From the NCBI RefSeq assembly GCF_964204645.1, contig NC_134031.1, forward strand, positions 3,889,001-3,953,000: DNA of 64,000 bases, written 5' to 3'. The stretch comes from Tubulanus polymorphus. Taxonomy: Eukaryota > Nemertea > Palaeonemertea > Tubulaniformes > Tubulanidae. The notes beneath the pieces are model-generated. The model was not told the DNA's origin, did not search any database, and was given only the letters and a program-made list of their open reading frames with translations. Both the position numbers and the translations under genes were made by a program. Positions 37,301 through 47,271 of the stretch are shown piece after piece (the first letter of the stretch is position 1; each line of letters starts with the position of its first letter).

Positions 37301-40300
37301 CCGTTCCTCGTGTTGAACCGTCAGAGTCTGTCGGCGTTCATCGACAACAAGTCGTTGACGTCGAAGTTTGAACGGCGGCTGTGGTCGAAGTCGCTGCGCA
37401 GCGGCAAAATCTCCGTCATTTTGACCGTCGACAAAAGCGTCTACAGCCCCGGCGAGGAGATCGTCATGAACGCCGAAATTCTCAACCGCAGCCCGAAACT
37501 CATTCACGGCTTGACGGCGATGCTCCTCATGCACAGCACGTTCTCCGCCCAGAATCATAAACACACGCATATACAAGTAGTCAGTAAACGGCGCGACAAC
37601 TGGCAGCTGTCGCACGGCGAGGGCCGGCGCTGGAAAGACGCGGCGATCACGATACCGACGTACGCGCCCGAATCGCGACTAGACGGCTGCGACATCATCG
37701 ACGTGTCGTACGAACTGATCCTACGCGTCGACACCGCCGAGAAAAAAGAGATCAAAGTCGTCGTTCCGATCGCGATCTTTCCGAAAGAGGGCACGAAAAT
37801 AACGAACGGCGACGCGGCGATGGTCGACTTCGGCGATACGTTCAAAAGCGGCGCGACGAGCCATTTGACGTTGGATCGCGCGACGCTGCAGAAAATACCG
37901 CTCGATAAACTGTTACAATTACAATGCGACGATAACGAGTTGAGTTACGAACGTCCGATCGATGACGGAACGCTACGTATAAATCCGTTATATAATTCAT
38001 TACTACCCGAACAAGCCGTTAATAAAGAAGATGCCGTTACACCTCTATAGAGTTCTTGAAGCCGCGAGCTTCATCCCCGTCACATCCCTGTGACTACGCC
38101 ATATCGGTGGTCAACAAGTGAAGATCCAGCCTGTTACCGCTTGAGTTAGCGATACTCACAGATTTTTCGACATGTTTTAAGAACGAGATTATTTTCAAAC
38201 TTCAAACACCGGAGATGATCTTATTTTCAAAATGCATGTAATAAACTTTGTCTATGTTCTTTTATTGTAAGTCGTTCAACTTTTTGGATAAGTTGGAACG
38301 ATTCGTGGAAAATTTAATCTAACGTGTACACGAATTCTCAGAAAAGAAAAACATGAATTAGAATAATATTGGTCATTATGATATAATTGATGTAATATGG
38401 GCATTTTGGGATTTTTTAACACTGATAATGTTTGCCAAAACCTTTGAATGTAACTAAATACAACATTTGCCAATTGAACCAATAAGGAATTAACATAGCT
38501 ATGTTCAAATCCAATCCGTAATATGACAAATATAGCTTCAACCAAATAATTTGGTAAGTGGATTTCTGTCCGGTATCCCAAAAATGTGAACTGGGTCAAG
38601 GATCTGGAATCATTGTAACCTATTTCTCAAAAGAAGTAAAAAGCTGTCAAACCTTACAAGGTGCGTAATACTAGCGATATCGATATTTCATGCATGAGTC
38701 GTGCTTCAGAATGTTTACTTAAAATTTAATGGGATGTCAGTCAATTTTATGCCAAGAAATCAGTCAAGTTGTACTATTAATAGGGTTTTACATCAGTTGC
38801 ATATACCGGGAACGATTACTGTTATGATACTTCAGGTAATAACACAAGGCACTGGGTGGGAATACTGAAATAATCATTATATGGTTATTACTAAGTGCTC
38901 ATTATAGAACTAATAGCATGACATTTCTGGTAGCAGATACTAAGACTGTCCCCGTAACCTGTTCAAAAAATGCGAACATAGAATTTGATAAGTTAAAACT
39001 GACTACATACAAAGTTTAAATAATCAAAAGCAAAATTTATTTATCAAAAATTAAAATCATAAGACACAACGTTTTGAACGTCACTAAAGATCATCGTCAG
39101 GTGCGACGTGATATTTCCCCTGTCAATAATCTCTAGCGAGAATTCGAAACCTTGTATCTTGTGATTTTAATTTTTGATGAATAAAATTCGCTTTTAATCT
39201 TTTAAACTTTGTAGATAGTGGGTTTTAAACTGATTATCTATTCTCCACGTCTGAGTCTACGGGACTATTGTACTAATATGGGATTTAATCTAACAAAGAA
39301 AACATATGGATACAGGATGCCCACCCCCAAATAATGCCCCTTAGTCCTTTTTGCCTCGGCTATCTTCCATAATACAAGATGAGCTAACATTAATGTTAGG
39401 CTGTTGTTTCAATGGCATATTGTATTGTAAATTGTATTCATTATAAGTGATGATTGTTATAAACTGCTATCATTCTTTAGAATTGTGATATCATTTTCAT
39501 TGAATAAATCGATTTTGTCAATTAATAGAAATAAAGCTATTTCGATAAAAAAATATCTCTGTTTCCCAACCAAATCTTATAGATAGATGTGTCAGAATTG
39601 AACATCATCCCACAACTCATGGCATTATTAGCAGGTTCCAGGATTTTTTCCCTCATGGGAAAAAAGAACTGTCGACTAAGCCTTGCAAGATATTTGAAAT
39701 CCTAAATTGCCTAATCTGTAGGATCCCTGCCAAGAAACTCTGCCGTCACAAGGATTAGAACCAATCCAACCAGACAAGTGAAATGAGAATATGAAAGCAT
39801 AAGGATTTTGCGTGAAACTCAATATCCAAGCAAATGGCGAAAAAACAAAAAGCGTGAACACAAATTTATGAAATAAACGTGATCAACAGTGAAACCTCTA
39901 AAGCTAAATCAAACCGATAATACTCACAATATCTGCATACTAATAAAAAAGTAAAATGACGCACATTGGAACAATGTTACTCTTGGAAATTAATTCTTTC
40001 AAGTAGCCAAGCAATAGGTTCTAAGAGGCAGGATTTATGAAAATTTGGAAATTCAACAGTACTTACTGCATCTTCTTCAGCTACTTTCTTCTTTTTCTTT
40101 TTCTTGGAATGTGGAGTTGGGCTGGTTGGTTCTCCAGTGTCTGACAGGTCGCTCGTCTGCTGTTTCAGATCATTCACTTTTAAACGCTAGAAATAACAAT
40201 AATCATTTTCTAGAACAGGATTTTAGATGATGCTATTCATGAGATACTTTCCCAGTAGGTTCTGGTATTTGGGGCCATACATAGCGAGGGTCATTTCACT

Positions 40301-43300
40301 ACCAGTAATGACGGATTGTGGCGCTTATTTGAAATATGCTGACCTTAAATGTTGACCAAACTAAAAATTTCACATGCCATATTTGCCACCCTGACCACGT
40401 CAATTGCATGCATTGCCATACCTCACTCAATATTTAGAAATTTGGAACCTATTTGGCCGAAAGAATCTCTCTGGCTCAAGGGCTAAAAATTTCTTTTTCA
40501 GTTCATCGCTCCAAAAACATATCAAACGAGCTATATATTTTACCTGTTCAACTCGGTCTACGCCGAAAAATCGACAGGTGGCGTTGTCGTACTTATCAAT
40601 TTCATTCGCTACCATTCCTGGATATCCGCGTACAATATGCAACTGTTCCTGATGAAACTGTTCGTAACTTTAAAAAGAAAATTCAGACAAACTTGAATAT
40701 GAAGTTGATGTGATATCTTTTAGGTACAGGATCTTTAGACTCCTCCGTGATGTTATCGTTAGAAGTTTTGCTTCGGTTGCAAATTACTAACCCCATTTTG
40801 ATTTTATCTAACATATCAAGCGCTCTCTTCAGGCTGTCTTTAAGTCCTTGTTCGTTTGCTTCTTGTCTCAATTTATCCATCATCATATCTAACACGGCCT
40901 CTCGCTCCTAACAATGAGAAATGCACTAGATCAACATTGGAAGGCTGGGGTCCAGAAGAAAAGGCATTTTTCCTTTAACAGTTAAAGGCCACTAGCGGGC
41001 TCCTTCCCTATATTTCAAGATATTTCTAAAGATATACGTCCTAAAAGATGCAAATTTTGAGAGCGTCAGATTTGCAGGTTTTAAACTATGTCTTGACGAA
41101 AAGACCAACCTTAGTGGGAAGGCAGGGGTCTGGACCACAGGACCACCCCCTAAATAAATCATTTATTGTCTAGTTGAATATTCATTGACAAAGTAAAAAT
41201 ATTTGAATCCCACTGTAGTACCGTATTTGAGCATCATACCTGATTTTCATTGTCATGCTTTTTTCGGCAGTTTTCAAGTCTCTCCAGCAGGTTGCGCTCT
41301 TGCTTGGCTAAGCCTATTTCGTGGACATCCCAGATGTGCGCCGAACCTTGCGCGAACTTAAACAGCGACTTAAGCTGCTGCATAACTTCACGATTTTGAT
41401 TCTCCAATGATTTCTGCAATTCAGAAAAGTCAGAAACAAGATTTCACTGAAAAGTGGAATTGAGTATTTTGCCACTTCCAACATGTGCAAGTTTTGCCAC
41501 TTCCATTGCTTTTAGGTGCTATACTTTAGCTTCATACTGATAGACTTTCACACCTCAGAACCTCCACTAAAAAAACGCGAATATTTGCAATTTGTATCCA
41601 AAGAGTTCAGTAAGACATCATACAGAATATCTTATCTACAAGTCTGCTCCGATGCATAACAATGCCATCCAGAATATAGGCCTACAAGGAGGAGCATATC
41701 AACTTACATCCATTTTTTCAAGAGTCGCTTCAAATATGCGTTGACGTTCACCAATCTGAGGCAAAAAATGTTGTGTTACGACAACATTTGCTTGTTTCTC
41801 AGTAGAAATTCCTTTCCTGATCAAGTCATCCTGAAAAACAACAACAAAAATTCAGTAACCTTTCAGTAACCTTTTATGCGTTCAGCAACCTTTCCGTTAC
41901 TTTTTACCTTTGTATTTTCGACGACTTCCAAACACTGCTGGCAAACGTGTTCATATTCGATGTAAAGTTTCTGCAAGTATTCCTGGTTGACTTGATCGAT
42001 CTGCTTTGTGACTTCTACGATGCTTTGATTCCATTTGTAAACTGATGATTTGGTCGACGTCGGCGGACCCATTTCACTAGAATTAGACATGCACAGTATA
42101 TAGGCCCCTATATAATATAGTTATATCCATCAACAGAATTAGTAACAGTTAACCTCGCCTTACTCAGACATGTCCAATTCAGACTTTCGACTAATTCCGA
42201 CAAAAACAGAATAATTTTTTGTGATTTCCAAATTTATCCTCCCTATCTTTAACTCGACTTCGCTTACCTCTGACCCATTTTACCAGTCTCAGTTTGTCCA
42301 AGTTGGACGAGGTTTACTGTATTATTATCAAACATGGAACATGGAAATTATGAATGATGAAAATATTTACAGTAATGTTTCAACGAAGTCGATTCTTTTT
42401 TTGTTCAATGTTTCTTGTTCTGCAATCAATAGTTTCATAATGCTCTCTACTTTCTCTGGTTTAGTCACCAAATCACTCTCCATATATTTGCTAGAAAAGA
42501 ATTAAAACAATAATTCATAGATTAATTATAAGTAGACCCCCGGTAATGGCTAACAATTTGTAGCATTTTTTTACCACTGAGTATTCAATTAGGTCTTAGT
42601 TATTTACCCTTTCGATGAGTATGGCCAATAAGGATAAAATTACAGCCACAGGACTTTCTCAAGCAGTTCTTTATTCCGAAAAGAAAAATTATTCTACCAA
42701 AAAAGCATATTTATGTTGGCTTGTCCTAAGCAGAACATAGAATTTTGGACAAGGGCAATAAAGAGCCAGAATGCCAAAACAGTACTATTGCCTCAAATTT
42801 CCTTTTGACACTCTAACATGATTCCTAGCAACCCTGCCTGTCTGCCTGCTTCATATTTGAGCGGCCTACATCTCTACGTACGTGAATTGTTTAATGGCGG
42901 CTTCTGTGTTCAGGTTTTTCCAATCTTCAAAACGCGACGTCCAGTACGTATGCTGCTTACGTTCTCGGTCTATATCTGCAGTCATTAATCGTTTGTATAG
43001 ATCAGCGTACGCTCGTTTGTTGCTCAAAACTGTCTGGTTTATCGCCTATAAAAGTATAGAAGATACAAACTCATATATCGGTAACTGACTTTATACGATT
43101 AACCTTAGAGGTCTTAGTTGGGACCATTACATTGTATTATGCAGATGAATTAAAATTGCAATGGATAAGGCTATGTATTTCGAATGTTTTTCACCTGTGA
43201 CTCTGTATCGAGATATCTCTGTAGGTCAGGAGCCATCAAATGGGCGATGTGGCGCAAAGTTTCCGAATATGATGAAAATATCGAACGGATCTGAAACATG

Positions 43301-45621
43301 AGCGAAAAATTATGAAAATTTGAAATTATGTTCATGAAAAAAGTTACTCATACTTCTTCACCAATAAAGTTGCCATGACCAACAAATCCGATGACACCAT
43401 AACTTCATAAAGTGAATTTCCACATACAATATTTTGGTCAACGAAGGTATTTCATGATTATCTTACCATTTGGATGCGATCAGCTTCTAACTGTGTCGTA
43501 GTTTTATCGAGTTCATTGATCCAATCTTGTCTGATCTCGGATTGTTCTTGGATTTGACTCCACAGATTGTGCAACTGATCCTGAGAAAACTCAATGATAT
43601 CCTGTAAATGAAAAATATGGCGTTATGTACCCATAACCACAGAATAAACTAATACAGAATAAAACAGGCTTCCGAAGCCTATTTTATTCTGTATTAATTC
43701 ATTTCCACTTTGAATCGTAAATGTTACCTCATCTTTCTCAATTTGAGCCAGTAAGCGCTCTATTTCACGATCACTTTCAGATAAACAACTCAATAAATGT
43801 TCACTGGCATCAACGATACGGGGCTCCAATTCCTTAAGTAAGAAAACCAATAAATAGTAATTTTTCCATGCACTGGTACTTATTCATCACAGACTCTTTG
43901 GATCCATATCTGTATTTTCGTTTGTCTTATGATGTATTGACAGAATACATATCACATACATGCACATACCACATGAACATGAGATGTACCCCGTACTTAG
44001 TAATGATAAAATATGACTAATTTTAGGGCATTATATTGGTAAAATGTAAGGCCAGGGTATTCACTTACCAGACTGACCAGACCCAATTCCTGGTTCATAT
44101 CTTCAACAGTAGATTCATGTCTGAAAAAAAATAAACAATTTTGATGAAAATAATGCGAGAAAATCAGCAACAAAACAGAATAATACGACCAACATCTTAC
44201 ACACCGTTCTCTCCTGCATTCAGCAATACGGTCAATGATATCCGATCCAACTTTCGAGGGTACTACAGTTACGAAATACAAAGCACTTAAAATGACGTGA
44301 TTTGGATATTTCTTTTTTGTACAAAATGATTTGACTTCTGTCAATCGTTCTGAAGACAACTGTAACTTTCTTAAGACGAGAAGATACACAATATCCGTGT
44401 ATGATGATAACGAGAGAAATCCTACAATAATGAAGCCATTGAGTACTACGCCTGATGATGGCTAATAGCATTTAGCCGAAACGTTGCTCTTAATATAATC
44501 ATTTTGATATAGAACTTTTCATTTGCGGCTTCATTATTGTGGGATTTCTCTCATTGTAACTTTCTCGTTACACTACTGATGTTAGTATGAACTCAGTCTA
44601 AACAATATTCAAATATGCAAAATAATGTGACCATGAAATGACGCCTTCAAAGACGCTTTTGACTGAATCGCATTAAGCGCAATATGATTATATGGTCAGA
44701 GCTCAGTTTCTCAAAAAGAGTAACTCCTAAATCAATTAAATGTAGAGTTACTGATTGATACTTTTTTTTTATATTTAGGTCATGGGGAAATCAATTTCTT
44801 TGAATCGTTAAACTTACCAACAACGTCGGGCAAATTTTCAACCTCTCGTCCCACAACTGAACTTTCCGGTTCTCGTGTTTGTACTTTTACGAACTCCGTA
44901 ACTTGCCTAGGAAAATTCAACACAAGATTGACAAGTTGAGCATTGATAACGAAGTAGGCAGCAGAATTTATTATAACGTTTTATCGGAAAATTTGCGATT
45001 CGGAAACAAAACCTTCTTTCAACCCTTTCAGTGTGTCTACACTGCAGTGTGATGTATAAATCGGCGATGACTATGCTAATACACCGCATCACGGTGTATT
45101 GATGTAGTCTGTAATTAGTTTTTATCTATATCGAAAGATGGCAGCGCTGGTGAAACATAAGTAACTAACGATACACCGCACTACAGTGTAGACTCGTTAA
45201 AGCCGTATGCCTGTTAGTCAACACACTGGAGAGGAAAAATTTTCATAATATTATCTCCAGCACTTTCAGGGGTTAGCCTTATTAGTCAGCACTGAAAAGG
45301 TTAATTGTCAAACCATAGAGGGAGAAATGGCAGCAGACTAGATGACTTGACTAACTTTATGAGGACGGGATTTTCGATGAAATGATCATTCGGGAAACTT
45401 TCCACCCAGGCTTTCTGTCTACTGTTGAGTAAGCCATTCAGCGGTTCTCGGTGAACAATCGGAATTCCTCCCTCCGGCACGACGACCTTGACGCCTCCTT
45501 TCCGTTTACGTTTTTCCTGCGCTTCATTCAACGTATTTACGAGTTGGACTTCGGCGTCGAATATTTGTCTGTAGACTTTACCGCTTTGCACCGGACGAAC
45601 TGGTAATTCCGCTTGGGCCAT
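24218..45621 (-). CDS. CCDC180: CCDC180-like coiled-coil protein (DUF4455/DUF4456), 32 exons
   Basis: Long coiled-coil protein of the CCDC180 type, a family associated with cilia and sperm flagella. Coding exons in order: 45621-45356, 44906-44818, 44262-44205, 44120-44069, 43832-43728, 43601-43467, 43290-43195, 43045-42882, 42490-42371, 42076-41908, 41830-41708, 41413-41240, 40907-40792, 40667-40544, 40186-40067, 31322-31075, 30703-30528, 29877-29697, 29568-29422, 29089-28913, 28833-28650, 28284-28146, 28042-27943, 27695-27628, 27492-27363, 27192-27045, 26824-26680, 26111-25951, 25869-25732, 25514-25403, 25005-24889, 24474-24218. They sum to 4539 nt (1512 aa) with every phase matching. An acceptor at 45642 implies a spliced 5' UTR. 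The human protein is somewhat longer (about 1700 aa by memory). Family identity comes from the overall plan and remembered motifs. Confidence 0.8.
29950..30135. mobile_element. Foldback element with tRNA-promoter-like B boxes in both arms
   Basis: Arms 29967-29991 and 30097-30121 are perfect 25-bp inverted repeats, each containing GGTTCGAATCCCTGCC or its complement, which fits the RNA polymerase III B-box consensus. The right arm is preceded on the plus strand by TGGCTGAGTGT, close to an A box. Inner parts (CACTAGACCA... / ...TGGTCTACTGTGG) also pair. This is probably a tRNA-derived SINE dimer or foldback element. It lies in a CCDC180 intron. Confidence 0.65.
34421..34650. mobile_element. Family 3 MITE copy in the CCDC180 intron
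   Basis: Begins AGCCGGGATCATACAGAGAT and contains the family words AAATTTGGCCTG, AATTTGGCCCG and AAATTTGGCTTGAGCC. The right end is diverged. Confidence 0.5.
35178..35470. mobile_element. MITE with AACCCTTTCAGTG ends (family 2, copy 2)
   Basis: Same termini and internal palindromes as the copy at 15311-15593, in the same orientation. The right end reads AAAAGGGTTAA, keeping an intact TTAA. It lies in the large intron of the CCDC180-like gene, upstream of the nested arrestin gene. Confidence 0.75.
35720..35823. mobile_element. Short MITE with GGACCCAGTTCC ends (copy 1)
   Basis: Left end GGTCCAGTTCCAAAGTTAAG and right end GTGGAACTGGGTCCA are inverted. The interior has GAGTTAACTC words. The second copy is at 56432-56546. 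Confidence 0.65.
36819..36883 (+). promoter_or_regulatory. Arrestin-gene 5' UTR with acceptor site and a 4-codon upstream ORF
   Basis: TTTTTCAG ending at 36818 is a good acceptor, so the 5' UTR is probably spliced from an unseen upstream exon. A tiny upstream reading frame, M-S-D-E-stop, occupies 36833-36847 and ends 36 bases before the main ATG, which could damp or tune translation. Confidence 0.5.
36884..38050 (+). CDS. Alpha-arrestin (arrestin-domain-containing protein), intronless
   Basis: A 388-residue protein of the ARRDC/alpha-arrestin family, adaptors that link membrane proteins to ubiquitin ligases and endosomal sorting. The N-terminal arrestin fold spans about residues 5-155 (Y-N-P-G-E-Q-I-E-G, later L-P-S-S-F-I-G-K-F-G-S-I-T-Y). 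The C-terminal fold runs about 170-310 (Y-S-P-G-E-E-I, then D-V-S-Y-E-L-I-L-R-V). The tail of about 80 residues has no PPxY motif, unlike many ARRDC proteins that recruit Nedd4-type ligases. The coding sequence is CpG-rich and uninterrupted, in contrast to its AT-rich surroundings. It sits inside a CCDC180 intron on the opposite strand. Which ARRDC subgroup it belongs to cannot be told by eye. Confidence 0.88.
   Translation: MGKISKLEIQLSHDIDEHYHYNPGEQIEGCILLGITDLFHLKSLSVTVTGMGSVSWTDSEQNTYQAQENYVDNTIQVAPVVDYGVTELSVGIHEFKFAYELQTDLPSSFIGKFGSITYVLKVSVKEDSKYGIASILTSEPFLVLNRQSLSAFIDNKSLTSKFERRLWSKSLRSGKISVILTVDKSVYSPGEEIVMNAEILNRSPKLIHGLTAMLLMHSTFSAQNHKHTHIQVVSKRRDNWQLSHGEGRRWKDAAITIPTYAPESRLDGCDIIDVSYELILRVDTAEKKEIKVVVPIAIFPKEGTKITNGDAAMVDFGDTFKSGATSHLTLDRATLQKIPLDKLLQLQCDDNELSYERPIDDGTLRINPLYNSLLPEQAVNKEDAVTPL
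38240..38245 (+). terminator. Poly(A) signal of the arrestin gene
   Basis: AATAAA about 190 bases after the stop codon, followed by a T-rich stretch (TTTGTCTATGTTCTTTTATT). Confidence 0.5.
38990..39230. mobile_element. Inverted-repeat element with ~50-bp arms
   Basis: Arms at about 39011-39060 and 39159-39210 pair through AAAGTTTAAA, AAAGC and ATCAAAAATTAAAATCA. The interior contains CAACGTTTTGAACGTCACTAAAG followed by ATCATCGTCAGG, a motif style I associate with Penelope-like or DIRS-type repeat ends. No coding sequence. Lies in the big CCDC180 intron. Confidence 0.55.
40067..45621 (-). CDS. CCDC180: CCDC180-like gene, N-terminal half (DUF4455 part, exons 1-15)
   Basis: Residues 1-637. It opens M-A-Q-A-E-L-P-V-R-P-V-Q-S-G-K-V-Y-R-Q, then heptad-rich helices with almost no proline, containing F-A-Q-G-S-A-H-I-W-D-V-H-E-I-G-L-A-K-Q-E in exon 41413-41240. 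Two boundaries need care. The exon at 44262-44205 ends at a weak GTGTGT donor chosen for phase. The exon at 40907-40792 ends at GTTAGT, so the frame continuing past it to 40683 is intron. The half ends in exon 40186-40067 with a run of seven lysines (S-K-K-K-K-K-K-K-V-A-E-E-D), probably a flexible charged linker before the second half. Confidence 0.78.
42145..42321. mobile_element. MITE with ACAGTTAACCTCGCC ends (family 4, copy 2)
   Basis: Left end ACAGTTAACCTCGCCTTACT and right end GGACGAGGTTTACTGTA are inverted repeats. It lies in a CCDC180 intron between exons 42371-42490 and 41908-42076. Confidence 0.65.
44412..44552. mobile_element. Element with 26-bp inverted ends, GAGAGAAATCC type
   Basis: Ends at 44412-44437 and 44527-44552 are near-perfect inverted repeats containing CAATAATGAAGCC. 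The interior has the CCTGATGATGGCTAATAGCA and GCCGAAACG words, then AATATAATCATTTTGATATA. A related partial copy is at about 52708-52775, after the second GPCR gene. Confidence 0.6.
45021..45302. mobile_element. MITE with AACCCTTTCAGTG ends (family 2, copy 3, inverted)
   Basis: Opposite orientation to the other two copies. It begins AACCCTTTCAGTGTGTCTAC and ends GTCAGCACTGAAAAGGTTAA. It sits in the first coding intron of the CCDC180-like gene, ending about 50 bases from the donor of exon 1. Confidence 0.72.
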
Positions 45622-45641
45622 AATTCATATCATCTCCTTCA

Positions 45642-46944
45642 ACTGGAAATAAAACGTATATAGAAGCAATCGGGTGTTTGTGAGGTCTCGTGCAACAGTG
45701 CGCAAGTGCATGCCGGGTTAACAATTGCTGATAAATGATAACTTAAACAATTTTTGGAAAAATCATAGTTTATTTCTGGGTAAAAGTGCAGATCCGCAAC
45801 TCTTGCAATAGTTCAATCAATCATATTAAAGATCACTGTTTCAGACCCAGAATGTCATCAGCAATCCAATGCAGTGGTTTATTTTATCATAGTAAGTAGG
45901 TTTTTGCAATCAAACCCTGGAAAGCGAGGATGAGAGACCATACAATACAATCCAAATCCAAAGGGATTTGTTATTTACTAGATTGCATCAATCATGAGAG
46001 GTGCGGATCTGCGCTCTTACTACTTTTAGGCCCTATTCATTTCTCAAATTTCTGAAACAGAAAGTTTTTCATGACAAAAACTGATTAGCCTACCAATGAA
46101 TTGAAAACATCGCAAGGCCAAGGGGATGTGTAACAACAGACACTAGAAGCCATTGTGCGTGAAACAAGCGAACCACATGGATTTCCTAGAATTATTTACT
46201 TTTCGATGTATACAAATTTAATCAGCAATAAATTCAATTTGAATTTGATGTAAAGTACTGTGTAGCTGTTGTTAAAATTATTACGCTACTGAGATTGGAG
46301 AAGATTCTATAGGACTGAATCACAAAATATAGCAATAACTGTATATAATGGTAGACTTAGTATCTATTTTTCTATTAGCTATAGGAACTAATCGCAATTA
46401 AACTTACAAAATGCAAATAAAAACGTAAACGACTTTAACGTTCCCAAAGCAACATATAAACACTTCCGGGTTTTACGAAAATATGCAATCCTTCATGGGA
46501 CGAAATTAGCGGTTACGACCTTGACAGTCTCGGAATAAATGACCGCAAAAAGGAATGAACCGAGAATATCCAGATAGCGATCTCCAGTTCCGTCAATAGC
46601 CAAAGTTGGGCCCGGCCGGTCAAATTAAAAGGGCCTTAATATCCCTGATAGTAGAACATCAGTATCCGAAGTACTATAAGCTTAACTTTTTCCATTTTGT
46701 CGACAAATATGATTGGTGCATTTCAGGGGGAAATACGCCAAATATTGGACAGATCAAAATGCCCGGCCTATTTGGACTTGTAGTCCTGGCTTCAAAATTG
46801 GCATCTGGATCAACCCAGCATAATGGTTAAGTCAAATAGTTTGAAATTGCATTGGATTAGAAATAAAGGGCCGGCGGTAGAAATTGGCCCGGGACGGCAC
46901 GAGGCGTTAACCGCGGCGGAATCGGGCTTGATTCAGAAATGAAA
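45642..46944. other. Region between the CCDC180-like gene and the first GPCR
   Basis: No coding gene seen. It holds the inverted-end repeat at 45778-46020. About 46790-46920 resembles the GGCATCTGGATC...GGCACGAGGCGTT segment found again near 49318-49405 and 50092-50185, so the duplicated block may begin here. The open frame at 46606-46830 is likely part of that repeat. Confidence 0.5.
45778..46020. mobile_element. MITE with GGTAAAAGTGCAGATCCGCA ends (copy 1)
   Basis: Left end GGGTAAAAGTGCAGATCCGC and right end GTGCGGATCTGCGCTCTTAC are inverted. A related copy with the same ends is at 53652-53865 in PSMD5 intron 1. Confidence 0.65.
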
Positions 46945-47271
46945 TTAACGAAGGGCAAATGAAAAGTGTCTTAGGTTTAAATCAACAAATGTCACGTCTA
47001 ATTCTGAAGCAGATTCGGGTTGACTGAGCGATGCCAAGTCTCGTCTGCCTCTTTCAGTTATCACGCTATGACAGAATATTCCAAGTTTCGCTGTTACTGA
47101 TTTCAATGAGTGATGATGCATATCAAATATGATTCTGGCTCTAGTAGGCCTACTATGTTTATATTCGCCTCGTTGGCAATTTTTACTGGCTTCGTTGTAT
47201 TTGAGCATATTGCGTGCATGCGATGGAGACATCGGATATGTGCTGAGTCGTGTTTGTAGCAGCTGAACGCA

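Noticed and set aside
37145-37615. 156-residue open frame antisense to the arrestin gene
   Set aside because: It is the shadow of a GC-rich coding exon with CpG-biased codons; no start context, splice support or family similarity.
40683-40791. Continuation of the CCDC180 frame past 40792
   Set aside because: The GTTAGT donor after K-M-G gives the correct phase into the next exon; the continuation has no phase-compatible donor.
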